From NCBI RefSeq assembly GCF_902499135.1, contig NZ_CABVPR010000026.1, positions 1-64,000 of the forward strand: a stretch of DNA of 64,000 bases, given 5' to 3'. Shown here piece by piece: positions 39,133 through 48,933 of the stretch. The notes under the pieces were generated by a model, which saw only the letters and a program-made list of their open reading frames with translations, was not told the origin of the DNA and did not search any database. Both the position numbers and the translations under genes were made by a program. Numbering within the stretch: the first letter of the stretch is position 1; the number at the start of each line of letters is the position of its first letter. This stretch comes from Burkholderia dolosa. Its GTDB lineage: Bacteria; Pseudomonadota; Gammaproteobacteria; Burkholderiales; Burkholderiaceae.

Positions 39133-39765
39133 ATGTCCCAGTTCTTCAGGATCCATCCGGACAATCCGCAGCCGCGCCTGATCAAGCAGGCGGCCGAGAT
39201 CGTCAGCAAGGGCGGCGTGATCGCGATGCCGACCGATTCGAGCTACGCGCTCGCGTGCCACCTCGACGACAAGGACGCGGTCGAGCGCGTGCGCCGTATC
39301 CGCGGGCTCGACGAGAAGCAGCACCTGTCGCTGCTCGTGCGCGACCTGTCGGAGCTTGCCAATTTCGCGATGGTGGACAACCGGCAGTACCGGTTGATCA
39401 AGTCGGTGACGCCGGGCCCGTACGTGTTCATCCTGCAGGCGACGAAGGAAGTGCCGCGCCGGCTGTCGCATCCGTCGCGCAAGACGATCGGCCTGCGTGT
39501 GCCCGACCACGCGATCACGCTGGCGCTGCTCGAGTCGCTCGGTCAGCCGCTGCTCGGCACGACGCTGATCCTGCCGCCCGACGACGATCCGCTCAACGAT
39601 CCGGAAGACATCCGCGCGCGGCTCGAGAAGCAGGTCGACCTCGTGATCGATGGCGGCGCGTGCCCGCGCGAACCATCGACGGTGATCGACCTGACCGGCG
39701 ACGAGCCGCAACTCGTGCGTGCCGGACGCGGCGCGCTCGAACCGTTCGGCCTCGCAGCCGCCTGA
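39133..39765 (+). CDS. yciO: YciO, Sua5/YrdC-like protein
   Basis: 210-residue member of the Sua5/YrdC (threonylcarbamoyl-AMP synthase) superfamily. The family core is visible as GGVIAMPTDSSYALAC, RKTIGLRVPDH and the C-terminal STVIDLTGDEPQLVRAGRG. YciO proteins differ from TsaC in the PTDSSYAL loop, and their exact function is not settled. It lies 70 bp after the PHP gene and is probably co-transcribed with it. Confidence 0.88.
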   Translation: MSQFFRIHPDNPQPRLIKQAAEIVSKGGVIAMPTDSSYALACHLDDKDAVERVRRIRGLDEKQHLSLLVRDLSELANFAMVDNRQYRLIKSVTPGPYVFILQATKEVPRRLSHPSRKTIGLRVPDHAITLALLESLGQPLLGTTLILPPDDDPLNDPEDIRARLEKQVDLVIDGGACPREPSTVIDLTGDEPQLVRAGRGALEPFGLAAA

Positions 39766-39816
39766 GCGCGCGCCGCTCCAATTTTGGCGCGAGTGCGCTT
39801 GTTACAATACCGCGAT

Positions 39817-40479
39817 ATGGATGCTTCCCTGATACAGACCATTGCCGTCTACGCGCTGCCCGTGATCTTCGCGATCACGCTGCACGAGGCCGCACACGGC
39901 TATGCCGCACGCCTGCTCGGCGACAACACCGCTTACATGATGGGGCGCGTGTCGTTCAATCCGATGCGCCACATCGATCCGCTCGGCACGATCGCGATTC
40001 CGCTCGCGATGTATTTCCTGACCGGCGGCGCTTTCCTGTTCGGCTATGCGAAGCCGGTGCCCGTCGCGTTCCGCAATCTGCGCGATCCGCGCTGGGGCAG
40101 CCTGTGGGTGTCGCTCGCGGGGCCCGGCTGCAACTTCGTGCAGGCGCTGCTGTGGGGCGTGCTGACGATCGTATTCGCGGCCGTCGGCGTCGACGAGCCG
40201 TTCTTCACGCGGATGGCGGTCGCCGGCGTCAGCGTGAACCTCGTGCTCGGCGTGCTGAACCTGTTTCCGCTGCCGCCGCTCGACGGCGGCCGCATCCTGG
40301 CGGCGCTGCTGCCGCCGAAGCAATCGATCGCGCTGTCGCGCATCGAGCCGTACGGCTTCATCATCGTCCTCGTGCTCGTCACGACCGGCGTGCTGACGAA
40401 ATTCTGGCTGCGCCCGCTCGTCAATGTCGGCTACGACGTCGTGAGCGCGATCCTGACTCCTTTCGCTTCGCTTTTCTAA
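39817..40479 (+). CDS. Site-2 protease family membrane metalloprotease
   Basis: Intramembrane or membrane-associated zinc protease of 220 residues with about five transmembrane segments. The zinc-binding motif is HEAAH (H23-H27), and the distal ligand is in PLPPLDGGRIL (about residue 160). It lacks PDZ domains, so it belongs to the short RseP-unrelated group, with substrates unknown. The start at 39817 (MDASLIQTIAVY) follows TACAATACCG and puts the HExxH helix in the normal position. It lies just before trpS. Confidence 0.88.
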   Translation: MDASLIQTIAVYALPVIFAITLHEAAHGYAARLLGDNTAYMMGRVSFNPMRHIDPLGTIAIPLAMYFLTGGAFLFGYAKPVPVAFRNLRDPRWGSLWVSLAGPGCNFVQALLWGVLTIVFAAVGVDEPFFTRMAVAGVSVNLVLGVLNLFPLPPLDGGRILAALLPPKQSIALSRIEPYGFIIVLVLVTTGVLTKFWLRPLVNVGYDVVSAILTPFASLF

Positions 40480-40487
40480 CGACAATC

Positions 40488-41690
40488 ATGTTCCCAGATC
40501 GTATTTTCTCCGGCATGCGGCCCACCGGGTCGCTGCACCTCGGCCATTACCACGGCGTGCTGAAAAACTGGGTGAAGCTGCAGTCCGAGTACCCGTGCTT
40601 CTTCTGCGTGGTCGACTGGCATGCGTTGACGACGCACTACGAGACGCCCGAGGTCATCGAGAAGAACGTTTGGGACGTGCTGATCGACTGGCTCGCGGCG
40701 GGCATCGACCCGGCGCAGGCGACGCTGTTCATCCAGAGCAAGGTGCCCGAGCATGCGGAGCTCGCGTTGCTGCTCGGCATGAGCACGCCGCTCGGCTGGC
40801 TCGAGCGCGTGCCGACCTACAAGGAACAGATCGAGAAGCTGAAGGACAAGGACCTGTCGACCTACGGGTTCCTCGGCTATCCGGTGCTGATGGCAGCCGA
40901 CATCCTGCTGTATCGCGGCTCGCTCGTGCCGGTCGGCGAGGACCAGGTGCCACACGTCGAGATGACGCGCGAGATCGCGCGCCGCTTCAACTATCTGTAC
41001 GGCCGCGAGCCGGGCTTCGAGGAGAAGGCGCTCGAGGCCGCGAAAAAGCTGGGCGGCAAGCGTGCGAAGCTCTATCACGAGCTGCGCAATGCGTACCAGC
41101 AGGAAGGCGACGACGAGGCGCTCGAACAGGCGCGCGCGATGCTGCAGGAATCGCAGAGCCTGTCGATGAGCGACCGCGAGCGCCTGTTCGGCTACCTCGA
41201 GGGCGCGCGCAAGATCATCCTCGTCGAGCCGCAGGCGCTGCTGACCGAAGCGTCGCGGATGCCGGGGCTCGACGGACAGAAGATGTCGAAGTCGTACGGC
41301 AATACGATCGGCCTGCGCGAAGACGCCGAGACGATCACGAAGAAGGTTCGCACGATGCCGACCGATCCGGCGCGCGTGCGCCGCACGGATCCGGGCGATC
41401 CCGACAAGTGCCCGGTGTGGCAGCTTCACCAGGTCTACACGGACGAAGCGACGCACGAATGGGTGCAGAAGGGCTGCCGTTCGGCGGGCATCGGTTGTCT
41501 CGACTGCAAGCAGCCGGTCGTCGAAGGGATCCTGCGCGAACAGCAGCCGATGCTCGAGCGCGCGCAGAAGTATATGGACGACCCGTCGCTGCTGCGCGCG
41601 ATCGTCGCCGACGGCTGCGACAAGGCGCGCAAGCACGCGACGGAGACGATGCGCGACGTGCGCGAGGCGATGGGCCTGTCGTACACCTGA
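40488..41690 (+). CDS. trpS: Tryptophanyl-tRNA synthetase
   Basis: Charges tRNA-Trp. The 400-residue product has the class I signatures SLHLGHYHG (HIGH-type, about residues 16-24) and KMSKSYGN (about 267). It is longer than E. coli TrpS (334) because of an insertion of about 60 residues between them, rich in Glu/Lys/Arg (EKALEAAKKLGGKR to DRERLFGYLEG), which is typical of one TrpRS subgroup. The ATG at 40488 starts MFPDRIFSGMRPTG. It is 8 bp from the protease stop, so the two are probably one transcript. Confidence 0.94.
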   Translation: MFPDRIFSGMRPTGSLHLGHYHGVLKNWVKLQSEYPCFFCVVDWHALTTHYETPEVIEKNVWDVLIDWLAAGIDPAQATLFIQSKVPEHAELALLLGMSTPLGWLERVPTYKEQIEKLKDKDLSTYGFLGYPVLMAADILLYRGSLVPVGEDQVPHVEMTREIARRFNYLYGREPGFEEKALEAAKKLGGKRAKLYHELRNAYQQEGDDEALEQARAMLQESQSLSMSDRERLFGYLEGARKIILVEPQALLTEASRMPGLDGQKMSKSYGNTIGLREDAETITKKVRTMPTDPARVRRTDPGDPDKCPVWQLHQVYTDEATHEWVQKGCRSAGIGCLDCKQPVVEGILREQQPMLERAQKYMDDPSLLRAIVADGCDKARKHATETMRDVREAMGLSYT

Positions 41691-41698
41691 CCGGCGGC

Positions 41699-42301
41699 AT
41701 GCGCGAGCCCGTCATCGCCGCCGGCGGCGGCCACGTTGCGCAGACCGAGCCGTCGCGCTGGGTCGTCCGATGGTCGCAGCTCGTGCCGGCCGGCGGGGCG
41801 GTGCTCGACGTCGCCGCCGGCGGCGGTCGTCACGCCCGCTGGTTCGCATCGCGCGGGCATCCGGTCGTCGCGCTCGATCGCGATCCGGCTGCGCTCGCCG
41901 CGTTGCGCGCGATCGCCGGCGTCGATGCCCGCGACGCCGATCTCGAAGGCGCGCCGTGGCCGCTGCCGGCCGGCGAGCCGTTCGCGGCGGTCGTCGTCAC
42001 GCATTATCTGCATCGACCGCTCTGGCCCCATCTGCTCGATGCGGTGATGCCGGGCGGTGTGCTGATCTACGAAACGTTCGCGCGCGGAAACGAAACGGTC
42101 GGCAAACCGTCCAATCCTGCGTTTCTGCTCGCGCCGGGCGAGTTGCTGGACGCCGTGCACGGCCGGTTGCGGGTGGTCGCGTACGAGGACGGCTTCGTCG
42201 CCGCGCCGCGCGAAGCGTTCGTTCAACGCATCTGCGCGGTGCGCGAGGGCGCGACCCCGCACGCGGGGGCGGGAATTCCACGTTACGAACTGCCTGGCTA
42301 A
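41699..42301 (+). CDS. Class I SAM-dependent methyltransferase
   Basis: Predicted methyltransferase of 200 residues. SAM-binding motif I is [16 protein letters not shown], the acidic residue that binds the ribose is in [10 protein letters not shown], and motif IV-like VVVTHYLHR follows. The substrate is unknown; similar short proteins resemble TehB-type methyltransferases. The start at 41699 is 8 bp after the trpS stop. Confidence 0.85.
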   Translation: MREPVIAAGGGHVAQTEPSRWVVRWSQLVPAGGAVLDVAAGGGRHARWFASRGHPVVALDRDPAALAALRAIAGVDARDADLEGAPWPLPAGEPFAAVVVTHYLHRPLWPHLLDAVMPGGVLIYETFARGNETVGKPSNPAFLLAPGELLDAVHGRLRVVAYEDGFVAAPREAFVQRICAVREGATPHAGAGIPRYELPG

Positions 42302-42347
42302 TCCGCTACAATCTCAACGTTTACCGGTACACAATCAATCGCGTTTC

Positions 42348-43253
<906 letters not shown>

Positions 43254-43364
43254 AGCAAAGGCGGCCGCGTCCTGCGGCCGTCGGCTCGACTCATCATCAA
43301 CCCGCACCGGCCGGCTCCGTCCGGCGCCGCTCCTGACGAGCGTTCTAGCAAGACGAAGGATTTC

Positions 43365-44510
43365 ATGAAACGTTTCGCCTTTTCTTCTCGCGCCATCCAG
43401 ATCTCGGTGGTGGCGCTGGCGCTGGGCGCGCTCGCCGGCTGCGATACGCTGAACGACTATCTGGCTCCCGACCGGGTCAACTACAAGAACACCGGCTCGG
43501 CGCCGCCGCTCGCGGTGCCGAGCGATCTGAAGCCCGTGCCGACCACGCAGCAGTTCGTCGCGCCGCCGACGAACGCGGGGCTCGGCACACTGCCTCCGCG
43601 CGCGACGACGGCCGCCGGCAACGCGACGGACGGCATTCCGAACGCGCAGGATCCGCTCGGCATGCACATCGAGCGCGACGGCGACCGCCGCTGGCTCGTC
43701 GTCGACGGCCGCACGCCGGAGCAGCTGTGGCCGATCCTGAAGGAGTTCTGGCAGGAGAACGGTTTTTCGCTGAAGACCGATGCGCCGTCGACCGGCATCA
43801 TGGTCACCGACTGGGCCGAGAACCGCGCGAACATTCCCGACGACTGGTTCCGCCGCACGATCGGCAAGGTGATCGACTTTGCCTACTCGTCGGGTACGCG
43901 CGACCGTTTCCGGACGCTCGTGAACCGCACGGCGGCCGGCAATACCGACATCTCGATCACGCATAGCGCGATGGAAGAAATGATGGTCGGCCCGCAGGGC
44001 GGCACGTCGTCGCGCTGGGAAGAGCGTCCGCGCAATCCGGTGCTCGAGGCCGTGTTCCTGACCAAGCTGATGCAGAAGTTCGGGCTGACCGAAGCGCAGG
44101 CAAAGCAGCTGCTGACCGACGCGCGTCCGGCGACCGTGCCGGCTCGGGTGCTCGACACGAGCAGCGGGGCGGCGACGCTGCAACTGGCCGAATCGTTCGA
44201 CCGCGCATGGCTGCGCGTCGGTCTCGCGCTCGATCGCACGAACTTCGCGGTCGACAATCGCGACCGCGAGAAGGGCCTGTACACGGTGCGCTACGCGAAT
44301 ACGATGGAAGAGCTCAAGCGCGACGGCCTGTTCGGCAAGCTGTTCTACGGCGGCCCGTCGGCCGCGAAGCCCGGCAAGGAGTTTCTGGTCAACGTGCGTG
44401 CGCAGGGGAATGGCGGCACGCAGGTCGCGGTAGTCGACGCGAACGGCCAGGTCGACAACTCGGCGGACGCGCAGCGAATCATTACGCTGCTGCACGCGCA
44501 GTTGAATTGA
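43365..44510 (+). CDS. bamC: Outer membrane assembly lipoprotein BamC
   Basis: Lipoprotein of the BAM complex that inserts outer-membrane beta-barrels. The 381-residue protein has a signal peptide ending in the lipobox LAGC (C25). An unstructured N-terminal segment follows, then two helix-grip domains, including RWLVVDGRTPEQLWPILKEFW (about 105-125). The dapA-bamC order matches E. coli. The stop codon overlaps the next gene's start. Confidence 0.92.
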   Translation: MKRFAFSSRAIQISVVALALGALAGCDTLNDYLAPDRVNYKNTGSAPPLAVPSDLKPVPTTQQFVAPPTNAGLGTLPPRATTAAGNATDGIPNAQDPLGMHIERDGDRRWLVVDGRTPEQLWPILKEFWQENGFSLKTDAPSTGIMVTDWAENRANIPDDWFRRTIGKVIDFAYSSGTRDRFRTLVNRTAAGNTDISITHSAMEEMMVGPQGGTSSRWEERPRNPVLEAVFLTKLMQKFGLTEAQAKQLLTDARPATVPARVLDTSSGAATLQLAESFDRAWLRVGLALDRTNFAVDNRDREKGLYTVRYANTMEELKRDGLFGKLFYGGPSAAKPGKEFLVNVRAQGNGGTQVAVVDANGQVDNSADAQRIITLLHAQLN

Positions 44511-45289
44511 GCGTGCGATTCGCCAGCCTCGGGAGCGGCAGCGAAGGCAACGCGCTGGTCGTCGAGGCCTCGAGTGGCACGACGACCACGCGCGTGCTGC
44601 TCGACTGCGGTTTTTCGGCGAAGGAGGTCGATCGCCGGCTCGGCCGCCTGAATCTCGGCATCGACGATCTCGATGCGATCCTCGTCACACACGAACACAG
44701 CGACCATGTCGGCAGCGCGTTGACGCTCGCCCGCCGTGCGTCGCTGCCGCTCTATATGAGCTGGGGCACCGCACGCGCGGTCGGCGCGGACGACGCCGAT
44801 ATCGATCTCCACGTCCTGTGGGGCGACGAAACGGTCGCGATACGCGATCTCGCCGTAATGCCTTATACGGTGCCGCACGACGCGCGCGAACCGCTGCAGT
44901 TCGTCTTCATGGATGGCTGCCGACGTCTCGGTGTGCTGACGGACGTCGGCATGGCGACGCCGCACATTACGAGCGTGCTGAGCGGCTGCGACGCGCTGGT
45001 GCTCGAGTCGAATCACGACACCGCGATGCTGGCGACGAGCCGCTATCCGCAGTCGCTGAAGGCGCGTATCGGCGGAAGCCACGGGCATCTGAGCAACGAC
45101 GCGGCGGCCGGCATCCTCGCGTCGCTGGAACGCAGCCGTCTGCAGCATCTCGTCGCGGCCCATCTGAGTCAGCAGAACAATCTGCCGGAACTGGCGCGCC
45201 AAGCGTTTGCAGGCGTGCTGGGGACGAGCGGCGACGATGTGGTGGTCGCCACGCAGGACACCGGTTTCGACTGGCTGGCGCTCGCATAG
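44507..45289 (+). CDS. MBL-fold metallohydrolase (YycJ/WalJ-like)
   Basis: Metallo-beta-lactamase-fold hydrolase of 260 residues. The zinc motif is THEHSDH near residue 62, with later ligands in TVPHDA, LTDVGMAT, ESNHD and AAHLSQQNN. It resembles YycJ/WalJ exonuclease-like proteins. The TTG at 44507 overlaps the bamC stop by 4 bp. A GTG at 44513 is the alternative. Coupling to bamC is implied by the overlap, but a functional link is unknown. Confidence 0.86.
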   Translation: MSVRFASLGSGSEGNALVVEASSGTTTTRVLLDCGFSAKEVDRRLGRLNLGIDDLDAILVTHEHSDHVGSALTLARRASLPLYMSWGTARAVGADDADIDLHVLWGDETVAIRDLAVMPYTVPHDAREPLQFVFMDGCRRLGVLTDVGMATPHITSVLSGCDALVLESNHDTAMLATSRYPQSLKARIGGSHGHLSNDAAAGILASLERSRLQHLVAAHLSQQNNLPELARQAFAGVLGTSGDDVVVATQDTGFDWLALA

Positions 45290-45383
45290 CTGCCGAAACG
45301 CCGTCGCGGGAGCGCATCGGCTTGCGCGTCCGCACGCCGCGATCATCTACGTCGGTTGCGGAGGATGCGGAAAACGACAGGCG

Positions 45384-45414
45384 AAAAAAAACCGGCCCTC
45401 GGGCCGGTTTTTTT
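45384..45414. terminator. Bidirectional terminator
   Basis: AAAAAAACCGGCCC-TC-GGGCCGGTTTTTTT, a very strong stem with T runs on both strands. It ends the bamC-MBL unit and the convergent Ala/Ser lipoprotein gene. Confidence 0.9.
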
Positions 45415-45430
45415 CAGCTGATGCTGAGGC

Positions 45431-45688
45431 TTACTGGCTTGCGCCCGAAGCCGGAGCAGCCGACGCTGCCGGAGCAGCCGACGCAGCAGCTGCATCGCTT
45501 GCAGCAGCAGCTGCCGACGAAGCAGCAGCCGACGCGTCGCTCGCAGCACCAGCAACTGCCGAAGCAGCCGACGAAGCGGCGGCCGAAGCGTCGCTTGCAG
45601 CCGACGAAGCAGATTGGTCAGCGCTCTTGTTGCAAGCAGCCAGTGCAACAGCGGCCAACAGGGAAGCTACGAGGAGGGATTTCTTCAT
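45431..45688 (-). CDS. Small Ala/Ser-repeat lipoprotein
   Basis: 85-residue predicted lipoprotein, function unknown. MKKSLLVASLLAAVALAAC is a clear signal peptide with lipobox LAAC (C19 accepts the lipid). The mature part, about 65 residues, is nearly all Ala and Ser with spaced Asp and Lys, repeating in loose units of seven (DASAAAS, GAASDAS, AAASDAA). It ends in an Ala/Pro tail. Such an Ala heptad could form an alacoil bundle, similar in idea to Lpp. The ATG at 45688 has an AAAGGA ribosome site. It is a single gene with its own -10 and terminator, suggesting strong independent expression. Confidence 0.8.
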   Translation of the reverse strand: MKKSLLVASLLAAVALAACNKSADQSASSAASDASAAASSAASAVAGAASDASAAASSAAAAASDAAAASAAPAASAAPASGASQ

Positions 45689-45819
45689 GATCACGTCCTT
45701 TTATGGTTAAAGGTAAGCAACAGCGCGAAACAATACCGGTAATGTGCTCCAACACCGACCTGGGCCGCTGGTGGAGACGCACTTCTAGAGCGTGAATCTT
45801 CCCTACGGCTTGGGCGGAA

Positions 45820-45825
45820 ATTATA
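45820..45825 (-). promoter_or_regulatory. Candidate -10 of the Ala/Ser lipoprotein gene
   Basis: A perfect TATAAT on the minus strand, about 132 bp upstream of the ATG. The best -35-like match, TTGTCG, lies at 20 bp. It implies a 5' untranslated region of about 125 bases. Confidence 0.4.
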
Positions 45826-45918
45826 TGCACTTTCCTATCGACCGTCGACAAATGCGGGGTCAATACGTTGTCTTTCCCATACAGAATTTGATCCGTACGG
45901 GCATACGGGCAACTTCCA

Positions 45919-47136
45919 CTAAATCCGGTTTCCGACCCGTATCCAGCCCGCACGATACCACTCGTGAAGCAAGGCTGTCATAGCCGGCACCCGGGATAGT
46001 GTTACAAACCGTTTCGCCTCCATTTGGCGCCGATCGGCCAGTTCAGGCAGCCATTCGCTGGCCTGCTCGAGCGGCCCTTCTTCGCCATTGATGAAGTACG
46101 AGCGCGCGTTATACATCAATGCGGCCCTTCTGTCGAGACACACGCCGCGACGTGACGCCTGCGCGACGAAGGCCGCCTCGGACAGCGGGCGCGCCGGCGG
46201 CTCGAATACCACATTCGGCTTCGGCTCGCTCAGATAGCACCCGAGGAAATCGGCGATATCGCGCTTGCGCCAGCGGATCGCGTCGACGATCTCGGCCACG
46301 CGATCGATCATCGCCGGCGGCAGTTGCGCGGGCGTGTCGACTGCCGGCTGCTTCGGGTCGCGATAGAGCTCGTCGCCACGCCCGTCGCGCAGGCCGCCGC
46401 GTTCGGCGAGGTAATACAGGAATTGGGCGCCGAGTTCACCGGCCGATGGCGCACGAAAGCCGATCGAGCAGGTCATGCATTCGCCGTCGGCCACGCCGTC
46501 GTGCGCGATGTGAGGCGGCAGGTACAGCATGTCGCCCGGTTCCAGCACCCATTCGTCGCTGGGCTCGAAATGCCGGAGGATCTTGAGCGGCACGTCCGGC
46601 TGCAGCGACAGGTCGGTCTGTGCGCCGATTCGCCAGCGCCGCCGACCTTCGACTTGCAGCAGGAATACATCATACGAATCGAAGTGCGGGCCGACGCCGC
46701 CGCCGTCCGTCGCGTACGAGATCATCAGGTCGTCCAGACGCGCGTCCGGGATGAAGCGGAAGCGGTCGAGCAGCGCGCGCGCCGCGTCGACGTGCAGGTC
46801 GAGCCCCTGCACGAGCAGCGTCCACGCACGCCGTGTGACGGCAGGCAGCGAGCCGGGTTCGAACGGACCGTGCGTCAGTTGCCACTTGTTACGAAAATGG
46901 GTAATCAGTCGCGATTCGGCGTCATAGTCGGCCGCTAGCTCGAACAATGCGTCGCGCGTGACCGGCGAGGCCACTCCGGGGATCGCCTGGCGGATCAGCA
47001 GCGGTTTTTTCTGCCAGTAGCGGCGCATGAATTGCGCCGGCGTAAGGCCGCCGAGCAGTGGAGTGGGAAGATCGGAAGGCGGCGCGCCGAGCGGGGCGGC
47101 CGCATCCCGCGGTTCGGCTTGAGACCGGTTGCGCAT
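45919..47136 (-). CDS. JmjC-domain ribosomal protein oxygenase (RoxA/YcfD family)
   Basis: 2-oxoglutarate/Fe(II) oxygenase that hydroxylates an arginine of ribosomal protein uL16 in the E. coli family member. The 405-residue product has the cupin/JmjC iron ligands HFDSYDVFLLQVEG (HxD) and PPHIAHDGVADG (distal His), preceded by the conserved RRYWQKKPLLIRQA. A dimerisation and winged-helix C-terminal half follows. The start at 47136 puts the family core about 37 residues in. It is divergent from slyD, and the slyD -10 lies almost on its start codon. Confidence 0.9.
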   Translation of the reverse strand: MRNRSQAEPRDAAAPLGAPPSDLPTPLLGGLTPAQFMRRYWQKKPLLIRQAIPGVASPVTRDALFELAADYDAESRLITHFRNKWQLTHGPFEPGSLPAVTRRAWTLLVQGLDLHVDAARALLDRFRFIPDARLDDLMISYATDGGGVGPHFDSYDVFLLQVEGRRRWRIGAQTDLSLQPDVPLKILRHFEPSDEWVLEPGDMLYLPPHIAHDGVADGECMTCSIGFRAPSAGELGAQFLYYLAERGGLRDGRGDELYRDPKQPAVDTPAQLPPAMIDRVAEIVDAIRWRKRDIADFLGCYLSEPKPNVVFEPPARPLSEAAFVAQASRRGVCLDRRAALMYNARSYFINGEEGPLEQASEWLPELADRRQMEAKRFVTLSRVPAMTALLHEWYRAGWIRVGNRI

Positions 47137-47138
47137 CG

Positions 47139-47144
47139 TATAAT
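47139..47144 (+). promoter_or_regulatory. Candidate slyD -10
   Basis: TATAAT, 24 bp upstream of the slyD ATG and only 2 bp from the start codon of the divergent oxygenase gene. No clear -35 is seen at 16-18 bp; TTGAGA lies at 14 bp. Confidence 0.45.
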
Positions 47145-47168
47145 GAGACTTGTATTTGGGAGAATTGG

Positions 47169-47711
47169 ATGAAAATCGCAAAAAACACCGTCGTGTCAGT
47201 CGCTTACAAGCTGTCGGATGCGCAAGGCAATCTGATCGAGGAAAGCGACGAGCCGATGGTCTATCTGCACGGCGGCTATGATGGCACGTTCCCCAAGATC
47301 GAGGAACAGCTCGACGGCCAGGAGCCCGGTTACCAGACGCAGATTCAGCTCGAGCCCGAGGACGCATTCGGCGACTACGATCCCGAACTCGTGAAGATCG
47401 AGCCGCGCGATCGTTTTCCCGAGCCGCTCGAAGTGGGCATGCAGTTCGAAGGCACGCCGGAAGACGGCGACGAAGATGTCGATTCGCTGATCTATACGGT
47501 CACCGACATCGCCGAAGACAAGGTCGTGCTGGACGGCAATCACCCGCTCGCCGGAATGGCGCTGCGTTTCGCGCTCACCGTGAAGGACGTGCGCGAGGCG
47601 ACCGAAGACGAGATCGAGCACGAACATGCGCACGGCGCGGACGGGATCGAGGTCGTCGACGAGGATGACGACGAGAACGGCGAGTCCCCGTCAGGGCGTA
47701 CTCTGCACTGA
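47169..47711 (+). CDS. slyD: FKBP-type peptidyl-prolyl isomerase, SlyD family
   Basis: Cytosolic prolyl isomerase and chaperone of 180 residues. The FKBP core (KIAKNTVVSVAYKLSD, then NHPLAGMALRFALTVKDV) is interrupted by the insert-in-flap chaperone domain (about 70-125). The C-terminus is acidic with only a few histidines (EHEHAHGADG, then VVDEDDDENGE), so nickel binding is weaker than in E. coli SlyD. It has a GGAG ribosome site. Its last 21 bp overlap the 3' end of the convergent gene. Confidence 0.92.
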   Translation: MKIAKNTVVSVAYKLSDAQGNLIEESDEPMVYLHGGYDGTFPKIEEQLDGQEPGYQTQIQLEPEDAFGDYDPELVKIEPRDRFPEPLEVGMQFEGTPEDGDEDVDSLIYTVTDIAEDKVVLDGNHPLAGMALRFALTVKDVREATEDEIEHEHAHGADGIEVVDEDDDENGESPSGRTLH

Positions 47712-48926
47712 GCTGGCAGGCTGCGCGGGCACCGGCGCGACGCCTGACGGCGCATCGCCTGGCGCCGCGCCATTGCCTTGCAGCGACGGCGCGAGCGACG
47801 ACGAGTCGGGCAGCGCTGGCAACGCCGGAATCTCCGGCATCTGAGGCAGCGGGACGTCGTCCCGGGGCACGAGCGGCAGTGCCGGCGGCACCGGGACGTT
47901 CTTCGGCACGTCCTGCAGACTCACGCTGAAGATCGTCTGCCGCGCCGGCGAGACGCCGATCTTTACCCACTGAGTCGTCGGGTGGCGCGGGCCGATCGCG
48001 ACGCGCGTCACGTTTCCGACCAGTTCACCGTCGTCCGCATGCAGCGGTCGATCGATCAGAAAACCGTTCGCGAGCGGTTCGCCGCTCGCGTGCACGACCA
48101 GGATCGGGCCGCGGAACGTCGCTGCCGCCTTCACCAAGGTTCGTTTCAGCTCACGAAAGCCGTCGCGGACGCGCGGCCGATTGAAACGCAGCCACGCAAA
48201 GCGCTCTGCGCGCTCGTAGCGATCGAATTGCGGATCGCCTTCGAAAATCACCACCATCGCGTGCGCGTCGCGCCGTTTCGCATATTCGGCCGCGTGATCG
48301 ATCCAGAAGCCGTTCGCGATAATGCGATCTTCGAACTCGCCGTTGCGGCCGCCCGCCGTCAGGAAGTGATTATTCGGCGCCGGCACGTTGAGCGCGACGT
48401 AGACGATGCCGTCATGCATCCAGCGCGCGTTTTCGCGATACAGGCGAAACCGCGCGACTTCGCTTTCGCGTGTGATCTGCAGCGCGTCGGTGTTGGGCAG
48501 CGCCGCGTCGGCGAGCAGCGTCTGCCGCAGGAAATCGAGTCGCTCGACCGGATCGTAGCCGCCGCCGGCCGCCGCGTTGCAGGCCACCCAGTCGTCGTGG
48601 CCGGGAACGAACACCAGCGGCACGCGCGACGCGTCGAGGATTGCGCCACGCTGTACGTACAGCGCGTCGCGGCACGGCTCCTTCGCCCCTTTCAGATCGC
48701 CCGCGTAGACGATGAACGCGAGATTGCGCTCCCGCGCAATCGATTCGAGCAGCCGCTGAGCGGCCGGTTCGTCCGCGGGTACGTTGATGACGCCGGATAC
48801 GACTGCGAACGACGACGGGGTCGCGGCGGTGCGTTTGGCCGGCGCCGCTAGCGCGGCGGACTGGACGAGCACGAACGCGGCCGCAGCGCACGCGGCAGCC
48901 CGGACTGCGTGCCGCGGTTTGCGCAT
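47691..48926 (-). CDS. Secreted metallophosphoesterase-like protein with degenerate metal ligands
   Basis: Predicted secreted protein of 411 residues. The signal peptide is MRKPRHAVRAAACAAAAFVL onward, cleaved near ALAAPAK. The calcineurin-like fold is suggested by VYAGDLKG and FVPGHDDW, which match motifs II and III. The first motif (D-x-H) is replaced by SGVINVP, and the final H-x-H is replaced by VVHASGEP. The last 90 residues are a Pro/Leu/Ala-rich tail. Alternative starts are 48953, overlapping mutS, and 48983. Its stop overlaps slyD by 21 bp, tail to tail. It may be catalytically inactive or use other ligands. Confidence 0.72.
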   Translation of the reverse strand: MRKPRHAVRAAACAAAAFVLVQSAALAAPAKRTAATPSSFAVVSGVINVPADEPAAQRLLESIARERNLAFIVYAGDLKGAKEPCRDALYVQRGAILDASRVPLVFVPGHDDWVACNAAAGGGYDPVERLDFLRQTLLADAALPNTDALQITRESEVARFRLYRENARWMHDGIVYVALNVPAPNNHFLTAGGRNGEFEDRIIANGFWIDHAAEYAKRRDAHAMVVIFEGDPQFDRYERAERFAWLRFNRPRVRDGFRELKRTLVKAAATFRGPILVVHASGEPLANGFLIDRPLHADDGELVGNVTRVAIGPRHPTTQWVKIGVSPARQTIFSVSLQDVPKNVPVPPALPLVPRDDVPLPQMPEIPALPALPDSSSLAPSLQGNGAAPGDAPSGVAPVPAQPASSVQSTP

Positions 48927-48933
48927 TGCGCGC

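Noticed and set aside
45440-45620. Short direct repeats resembling a CRISPR or tandem-repeat array.
   Set aside because: Units are irregular and stay in frame as Ala/Ser codons. There are no constant repeats or spacers.
45207-45710. Plus-strand Ala-rich frame opposite the Ala/Ser lipoprotein gene.
   Set aside because: It is the complement of the repeats, crosses a strong terminator, and has no signal peptide or ribosome site, unlike the minus-strand gene.
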